Assembly: GCA_013042825.1 (NCBI GenBank)
Contig: JABDPL010000327.1
Location: 1-11,396 of the forward strand
Reading direction: 5' to 3'
DNA length: 11,396 nucleotides
Source: Flavobacteriaceae bacterium
GTDB taxonomy: Bacteria; Bacteroidota; Bacteroidia; Flavobacteriales; Flavobacteriaceae
The notes under the pieces: model-generated
Databases searched by the model: none
Told to the model about the DNA's origin: nothing
The model's input: the letters and a program-made list of their open reading frames with translations, nothing else
In this document: positions 7,070 through 11,396 of the stretch, piece after piece
Layout: every line of letters begins with the position of its first letter
How positions within the stretch are numbered: the stretch's first letter is position 1
Made by a program: the position numbers and the translations under genes

Positions 7070-7695
7070 TCCATTTCAATTCCAGAGATATCGATCATAT
7101 GCCCTATGTATTCCGCATAAACCTGATAAACAGTGTTTCGGGATATAAATCGGCAAACCTAATCGGCACCAAGTCAACCGATGGACATGCAAACGTGGCC
7201 GTGTTTAGCTCCATCACCCACATAGGTTCCAACCCGCCTCTACTGGGTTTTTTCATGCGGCCAACAACAGTTGTACGCAACACTTATGAGAACATCAGGG
7301 AAACCGGAAGCTACACCATTAATCATATTCATTCCGAAATAATCAACGACGCCCATCATACCTCGGCCAAGTACGATAAGCATATATCGGAATTCGATCA
7401 AACCGGGCTGGATGAACTCTATCGAGAAGGGAGCAGGGCACCATTTGTCCTGGGTGCGCCTGTTCAACTGGCCATGTCATATGTTGAAGAATATGATATA
7501 AAGGCCAATAATACGGTTTTGATGATCGGGAGGATAGAGCATGTTTATATCGAGGAGCATTTGTTCAGAAGTGACGGGTTTATCGATCTTTCCGAAGGAA
7601 ACGTTGCAACAATAAACGGGCTTGATGCCTATGCCGTTCCGGACACCAATAACCGCCTGAGCTATCAACGCCCCAGGCCTGTAGGTACTCTCTAA
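7066..7695 (+). CDS. Flavin reductase-like FMN-binding split-barrel protein
   Basis: This 209-residue protein fits the flavin reductase-like family (FMN-binding split barrel). Visible features are NLIGTKSTDGHANVAVFSSI (31-50), then GSNPPLLGFFMRP (54-66), matching the family's 'NvA.fS...nPPl' core, and NTYENIRETGSYTIN (72-86), matching 'T..Ni..tG.f.iN'. APVQLAMSYVEEYDI with VLMIGRIEHVYIEE follows. Family members bind FMN and reduce flavin with NAD(P)H, or act as oxidoreductases on other substrates. Its 4-bp overlap with the AarF-like gene marks cotranscription. With two FAD-dependent photolyases downstream, a role in keeping flavin reduced is attractive, but this is inference. It is followed by a 97-bp gap with no visible terminator, so readthrough into the next operon is possible. 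Confidence 0.85.
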   Translation: MIHFNSRDIDHMPYVFRINLINSVSGYKSANLIGTKSTDGHANVAVFSSITHIGSNPPLLGFFMRPTTVVRNTYENIRETGSYTINHIHSEIINDAHHTSAKYDKHISEFDQTGLDELYREGSRAPFVLGAPVQLAMSYVEEYDIKANNTVLMIGRIEHVYIEEHLFRSDGFIDLSEGNVATINGLDAYAVPDTNNRLSYQRPRPVGTL

Positions 7696-7722
7696 GTCAG
7701 TTTCGACGAATATTCCTTCAAT

Positions 7723-7762
7723 TGTTAATTATTGTTTAATCTTTTTTTTTAAGAATTAAACA
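7723..7762. promoter_or_regulatory. Composite operator, copy 2, upstream of the SDR-photolyase operon
   Basis: TGTTAAT (7723-7729), 3 nt, TGTTTAAT (7733-7740), 14 nt, ATTAAACA (7755-7762): all boxes and spacings are identical to those at 5031-5070, while the spacer bases differ (here a run of nine T). The distance to the ATG at 7793 is 30 bp, against 29 bp in copy 1. The following leader is also similar: TTTG, TAAA and CAACC recur in order in both. The conservation of boxes but not spacers points to selection on protein binding, and to shared control of the two transcription units. Confidence 0.75.
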
Positions 7763-7770
7763 TTTATATC

Positions 7771-7778
7771 TTAGTTTG
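7771..7778 (+). promoter_or_regulatory. Candidate -7 element for the SDR-photolyase operon
   Basis: TTAGTTTG matches TAnnTTTG at seven of eight bases and lies 14 bp before the ATG, 8 bp after the composite operator. It is less good than the corresponding box in copy 1. The -33 region would fall in the T-tract within the operator. Confidence 0.4.
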
Positions 7779-7792
7779 TAAATCAACCAAAT

Positions 7793-9214
7793 ATGAAAAT
7801 CCTTGTGACAGGTGCCACAGGCTATATAGGGAAACGCCTGATCCCCCTACTCGCAAATGACGGACACACCGTTGTTTGCGCCGTGCGTGACCCAATGCGG
7901 GTAGATCCGGGTTACAGTGATGGGGACGACATACAGGTTGTGGAAACCGATTTTCTCAATCCGGAATCCTTAAGCAATATTCCTGAAGATATCGACGTGG
8001 CTTTCTATCTCATCCATTCCATGTCGAACTCCGCCCGGGATTTCAAATCCATGGAACAGGAATGTGCCGAAAATTTCAGAACGGCACTGGAGAAAACCAA
8101 TGTCAGACAGGTGATCTATCTCAGCGGCATAGCCAACGACGACAAATTATCGAAGCACCTGTCGTCACGCCGTGATGTTGAGGACGGCCTGAGATCGGAT
8201 AGCTATGCATTAACCGTATTTCGTGCCGGGATAATTGTAGGCTCCGGAAGCTCCTCATTTGAGATCATCAGAGACCTGGTTGAGAAATTACCGGTGATGG
8301 TCGCCCCTAAATGGTTAAATACCAAAACACAACCCATCGCCGTGCGCGATGTTCTTGCTTTTCTGAAAGGCGCCGTCGGGCATAAAGCGGTATATGATAA
8401 AGTATACGACATTTTCGGTCCTGAGGTGCTCACGTATAGAGATATGCTGTTGCAATTCTCTGAAATGAGAAAACTGAAGCGCTACATAATAACCGTGCCA
8501 ATAATGACACCGAAGCTATCGTCTTACTGGTTGTATTTTGTAACCTCGACCTCTTACAAATTGGCCCGTTCACTTGTTGATAGTATGAACGTTGAAATTA
8601 TAGGCAACCCAAGTGATATCAATGCGATTCTAAATGTAGATCCAATCTCGTACAAGGAGGCTGTAAGCCGGGCCTTTGTTAAGATCGAACAAAATGAAAT
8701 CGTTTCGAGTTGGAAAGATTCATTTGTGAGCGGACGGCTTGAACATAAAGCCCATGAATATGTGAATGTTCCAACCTTTGGATGCTATTCCGATAAAAAG
8801 CAACGCAGCATCAGTTCCGAAACTGAGGTTATGGATAAGATCTGGTCTATCGGCGGTGAGAATGGCTGGTATTACGGTACGTTCCTATGGAAATTCCGCG
8901 GGTACATCGATAAGCTTTTCGGTGGCATCGGACTGAGACGCGGACGAACCAATGTCGATAAACTGGAGGTTGGTGATGCCCTGGATTTCTGGCGCGTCAT
9001 ATTTGCCGATAAGGAAAAAAAGAAATTATTACTATATGCCGAAATGAAGCTCCCCGGTGAGGCCTGGCTTGAGTTCAAGATCAGGGACAATATACTGTAT
9101 CAAACAGCCACCTTCAGGCCAAAAGGACTGGCCGGACGCCTGTACTGGTATATAGTCACGCCTTTTCACTGGTTTGTATTCAATGGGATGATCGACAAAC
9201 TGGCAAAAGGATAG
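7793..9214 (+). CDS. NAD(P)-binding SDR-type protein with DUF2867 C-terminal domain
   Basis: The 473-residue protein opens with an atypical/extended SDR Rossmann fold. MKILVTGATGYIGKRLIPLL (1-20) carries the GxxGxxG dinucleotide motif; VVETDFLNPESL (49-60), DVAFYLIHSM (68-77), RQVIYLSGIA (105-114) and ALTVFRAGIIVGSGSSSFE (139-157) follow the NmrA/YbjT-like pattern. The usual YxxxK catalytic pair is not obvious, so it may bind NAD(P)H without classic dehydrogenase chemistry. Residues about 350-473 match DUF2867: WSIGGENGWYYGTFLW, GLRRGR, VGDALDFWRV, LYAEMKLPGEAWLEF, then YWYIVTPFHWFVF near the end. This two-domain architecture is often seen with photolyases and DUF2256 (from memory). It starts downstream of the composite operator. 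The next ATG follows its TAG with no gap. Confidence 0.88.
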   Translation: MKILVTGATGYIGKRLIPLLANDGHTVVCAVRDPMRVDPGYSDGDDIQVVETDFLNPESLSNIPEDIDVAFYLIHSMSNSARDFKSMEQECAENFRTALEKTNVRQVIYLSGIANDDKLSKHLSSRRDVEDGLRSDSYALTVFRAGIIVGSGSSSFEIIRDLVEKLPVMVAPKWLNTKTQPIAVRDVLAFLKGAVGHKAVYDKVYDIFGPEVLTYRDMLLQFSEMRKLKRYIITVPIMTPKLSSYWLYFVTSTSYKLARSLVDSMNVEIIGNPSDINAILNVDPISYKEAVSRAFVKIEQNEIVSSWKDSFVSGRLEHKAHEYVNVPTFGCYSDKKQRSISSETEVMDKIWSIGGENGWYYGTFLWKFRGYIDKLFGGIGLRRGRTNVDKLEVGDALDFWRVIFADKEKKKLLLYAEMKLPGEAWLEFKIRDNILYQTATFRPKGLAGRLYWYIVTPFHWFVFNGMIDKLAKG

Positions 9215-9358
9215 ATGATAAAGAAAAGGGATCTGCCATCGAAGATATGCCCGGTTTGCAACCGGCCCTTTGTTTGGCGAAAAAAATGGGAAAAGAATTG
9301 GAATAACGTAAAATATTGCAGCGAAAAATGCAGAATGGAAAAACATCGCGTGCTTTAG
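9215..9358 (+). CDS. DUF2256 small cysteine (zinc-ribbon-like) protein, 47 aa
   Basis: The ATG at 9215 immediately follows the SDR stop, and the frame runs 47 codons to TAG 9356-9358. The product has KICPVCNRPFVWRKKWEKNW (10-29), then VKYCSEKCR (32-40). It has two CxxC/CxxxC cysteine pairs (Cys12, Cys15, Cys35, Cys39), which fit one structural zinc site, and the PFxWRKKW and KYCSxxCR motifs that define DUF2256. Function is unknown; the family is repeatedly found beside photolyase/cryptochrome genes, as here. It overlaps the start of the photolyase gene by 31 bp in another frame, so both could not be chosen by a caller that forbids long overlaps relative to gene size. The motif match makes it a confident call despite its size. 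Confidence 0.92.
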   Translation: MIKKRDLPSKICPVCNRPFVWRKKWEKNWNNVKYCSEKCRMEKHRVL

Positions 9359-10641
9359 TTTGGTTCAGAAATGATCTGAGGATTCATGATCAGCAGTCAC
9401 TATTCAATGCCTGCAGTAATCATGACTCGGTTGTGGCCATTTATTGCATTGATCCCAGGCATTTCGAGTTCGATCCCTACGGTTTTCAAAGAACAGCTGT
9501 TTTTCGGGCCAAATTCCTGATGGAATCGATTACAAATCTGAAAACCGAATTGCACAACCTGAATATCAGCCTTTTTGTCTACCAGGATAAGCCTGAAAAT
9601 CGCATTCCGGAATTCTGCGGAGCTTATGATATAGACCACATCTATTTCCAGAAGGAATGGACCCCATATGAGAAGGCTGTTGAAGATGAGGTGCGAAATC
9701 AAATGGAATCTCAAGTGAAATTCAGCAGTTATTACGATCAGTTTCTCTATCATCCCGAAGACATTCCCATGGAAATTTCAAAAATTCCCCAGGTATTTAC
9801 AGTCTTTAGAAAACAGGTTGAAAAATATGCAACCATCCGTACGGAGATTCAGATCGAAAAACAAGATTTAAACAATCGCCTTGAAAATCTCACGCAGGTT
9901 CCAAAATATACCGAGCTGGGTTTTCATGAGATAAAAACAAATAAGAATTCAGCCTTTCCATTTCCTGGAGGAGAGAATTCCGGATTGGACCGGCTTCAGG
10001 AATACACCTTTAAAACCGGTAAATTGGCGTATTACAAAAAAACGCGAAACGGAATGATTGGTGTGGATTACAGCTCAAAATTATCGCCATGGCTGGCTAA
10101 CGGGAGCCTCTCGCCACGAACGATTTACCGGACCGTTAAGCAATTTGAGAAAACGTTCACCAAAAACCAGTCGACCTATTGGTTGATATTCGAATTGATC
10201 TGGCGGGATTTCTTTAAATACATCAGTCTGCGGCATGGCAACGATATCTTTCTGTTGGATGGCATTCGCAAACAAAAATATAACTGGAAGACCGAATATC
10301 ACTCGGTCAGGCGCTGGATAAACGGTGAGACCGATTCCGATTTTGTAAATGCCAATATGATCGAATTGCGGGAAACCGGCTGGATGAGCAATCGCGGTCG
10401 CCAAAACGTGGCGTCCTACCTGACCAAAGACCTCCAGCAGGATTGGCGTATTGGTGCTGCATATTTCGAATCGTTGTTACTGGACTTCGATGTGCATAGC
10501 AACTATGGAAATTGGATGTACGCAGCAGGTGTGGGAAATGACCCCAGAAACAGGAAATTTAATGTTGAACTTCAGGCCCAACGCTATGACCCTGAGCATA
10601 AATTCAGGAAACGTTGGCTTCAAACATCGCTTTTCCAATGA
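9328..10641 (+). CDS. DASH-type cryptochrome / deoxyribodipyrimidine photolyase
   Basis: I take the ATG at 9328 (437 aa); a TTG at 9316 would add four residues, and both lie inside the DUF2256 gene. The N-terminal photolyase domain starts RALVWFRNDLRIHDQQSLF. The C-terminal FAD domain shows YSSKLSPWLANGSLSPRTIY (about 248-267), ELIWRDFFKY (about 289-298), then ETGWMSNRGRQNVASYLTKD and DFDVHSNYGNWMYAAGVGND (386-405), then NVELQAQRYDP. SNYGNW plus GVGNDPRNRKFN and QAQRYDP are typical of the CRY-DASH branch. The tryptophan electron-transfer triad appears intact (W320, W373, W396, equivalent to E. coli W306, W359, W382), and Asn392 stands at the flavin N5 position. It should use blue light and FADH- to split cyclobutane pyrimidine dimers, preferring single-stranded DNA in DASH members, or may serve as a light sensor. 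It overlaps the next gene by 4 bp. Confidence 0.92.
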   Translation: MQNGKTSRALVWFRNDLRIHDQQSLFNACSNHDSVVAIYCIDPRHFEFDPYGFQRTAVFRAKFLMESITNLKTELHNLNISLFVYQDKPENRIPEFCGAYDIDHIYFQKEWTPYEKAVEDEVRNQMESQVKFSSYYDQFLYHPEDIPMEISKIPQVFTVFRKQVEKYATIRTEIQIEKQDLNNRLENLTQVPKYTELGFHEIKTNKNSAFPFPGGENSGLDRLQEYTFKTGKLAYYKKTRNGMIGVDYSSKLSPWLANGSLSPRTIYRTVKQFEKTFTKNQSTYWLIFELIWRDFFKYISLRHGNDIFLLDGIRKQKYNWKTEYHSVRRWINGETDSDFVNANMIELRETGWMSNRGRQNVASYLTKDLQQDWRIGAAYFESLLLDFDVHSNYGNWMYAAGVGNDPRNRKFNVELQAQRYDPEHKFRKRWLQTSLFQ

Positions 10642-11396
10642 AAACATTACGATTGATCATGGGTGATCAGCTCAACCGCAACCATTCATGGTTTAAGCAG
10701 GTTGACGAGCAGGTCATATATTGCCTGTTCGAAACCCGACAGGATACCGATTATATCAGGCATCATATTCAGCGCCTACTGGCATTTTTCGCAGCCTTGC
10801 GCGATCTGGCCAAATTCCTGCAATCGGAAGGACATCGGGTTGTTTACTTGAAGATCGACGATCTTGAGAATAAGCAGACCCTTACCGAAAATCTCAGCTA
10901 TTTGATCGAAAAGCATAACATTGAAAAATTTGAATATCAGCAGCCCGATAAGTTTGGACTGGATAAGCGATTGAAAGCCTTTTGTGACTATTTGTCGATC
11001 GCGTCGAAAGCATATGGCACTGAGCATTTCTTAAGTGAACGTGATGAATTGGAAGAGTTTTTCGATGGGAAGAAACAATTTCTCATGGAGAGTTTCTACC
11101 GTTACATGCGAAAGAAACATGACATTTTAATGGATGGAAAAAACCCTGAAGGCGGTCAGTGGAATTATGATCACAATAACCGTAAAAAATGGAAAGCCCG
11201 GCATGAAGTTCCACCGTTAAAACGTTTTAAGAACGACATAAGTGATATCAAGGCCGATCTCGATGCTGCCGAGGTTATCACCTTTGGCCGGCTCGGTAAT
11301 TCCGAATCTGACTTTCCGCTAAATCCCGAACAGGCTTCACAATTGCTAACCTATTTTTGCAACGAACTGTTGATTCATTTCGGTGATTACCAGGAT
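10638..11396 (+). CDS. Cryptochrome/photolyase-related (DPRP, FeS-BCP type) protein, N-terminal part, 3' truncated by window
   Basis: The ATG at 10638 overlaps the DASH stop by 4 bp (ATGA), and the frame stays open for 253 codons to the last base. It begins MKTLRLIMGDQLNRNHSWF, the 'LilGDQL' start of the deoxyribodipyrimidine photolyase-related family (PF04244), followed by VIYCLFETR, a Rossmann-like antenna domain with GHRVVYLKIDD, EYQQPDKFGLDKRL, and ESFYRYMRKKHDILMDGKNP (151-170) leading into EGGQWNYDHNNRKKW (171-185), which is diagnostic. Members of about 500 aa carry FAD, a ribolumazine antenna and a 4Fe-4S cluster, and several repair (6-4) photoproducts. The FAD and cluster-ligating cysteines lie beyond the window. 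With the DASH protein, the operon would cover both main UV lesions. Confidence 0.92.
   Translation, partial: MKTLRLIMGDQLNRNHSWFKQVDEQVIYCLFETRQDTDYIRHHIQRLLAFFAALRDLAKFLQSEGHRVVYLKIDDLENKQTLTENLSYLIEKHNIEKFEYQQPDKFGLDKRLKAFCDYLSIASKAYGTEHFLSERDELEEFFDGKKQFLMESFYRYMRKKHDILMDGKNPEGGQWNYDHNNRKKWKARHEVPPLKRFKNDISDIKADLDAAEVITFGRLGNSESDFPLNPEQASQLLTYFCNELLIHFGDYQD

Noticed and set aside
9032..9346. 104-codon minus-strand open frame opposite the SDR end and DUF2256
   Set aside because: Antisense to two genes with recognised motifs, no promoter or family resemblance.
10451..10851. Two plus-strand open frames of 71 and 62 codons over the photolyase junction
   Set aside because: They are out-of-frame with the DASH photolyase and the DPRP protein, both of which show diagnostic motifs through this stretch.

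Overview
This window looks like chromosomal DNA of a marine or soil Bacteroidota, most likely a member of the Flavobacteriaceae. Supporting signs are AT-rich intergenic regions, no clear Shine-Dalgarno sequences before most starts, a promoter element of the Bacteroidota TAnnTTTG type, and families typical of that group (PIG-L deacetylase C-terminal part, large-insert sodium:solute symporter, DUF2911). No rRNA, tRNA, CRISPR array, insertion sequence or phage gene was seen. There is no gene-free stretch over 300 bases. The assignment to lineage and family is from memory of protein families, not from a search.

Left part (1-2943), plus strand: the C-terminal part of a large PIG-L/LmbE-type deacetylase runs in from the left edge. 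It is followed by a 36-residue single-span membrane protein and an SSS-family sodium:solute symporter. Both junctions have the same stop-T-start form (TGATATG), so the three are probably translated as a coupled unit. A hairpin with A- and T-tracts ends this operon and probably also the converging gene.

Middle part (2964-4937), minus strand: a secreted DUF2911 protein with a C-terminal helical repeat region, and an ACR3-type arsenite efflux permease with no arsR or arsC beside it.

Right part (5031-11396), plus strand: the most interesting region. A TetR-like regulator, an AarF/UbiB-type kinase-like protein and a flavin reductase-like protein form one overlapping operon. A second unit follows: an NAD(P)-binding SDR protein with a DUF2867 C-terminus, a 47-residue DUF2256 zinc-ribbon-like protein, a DASH-type cryptochrome/photolyase, and the start of a second, unrelated photolyase family (DPRP, the iron-sulfur 'FeS-BCP' class) that leaves the window. 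Both units start with the same 40-bp composite element: TGTTAAT, 3 nt, TGTTTAAT, 14 nt, ATTAAACA. Spacing is identical and the distance to the ATG almost identical (29 and 30 nt). This suggests one regulator controls a two-operon photo-oxidative stress or light-repair regulon. The candidates are the locally encoded TetR-like protein or a distant MerR-type light sensor.

Three genes are easy to miss in automated calls: the 36-aa membrane protein (1125-1235), the DUF2256 protein (9215-9358) and the open-ended second photolyase (10638 to the window end).
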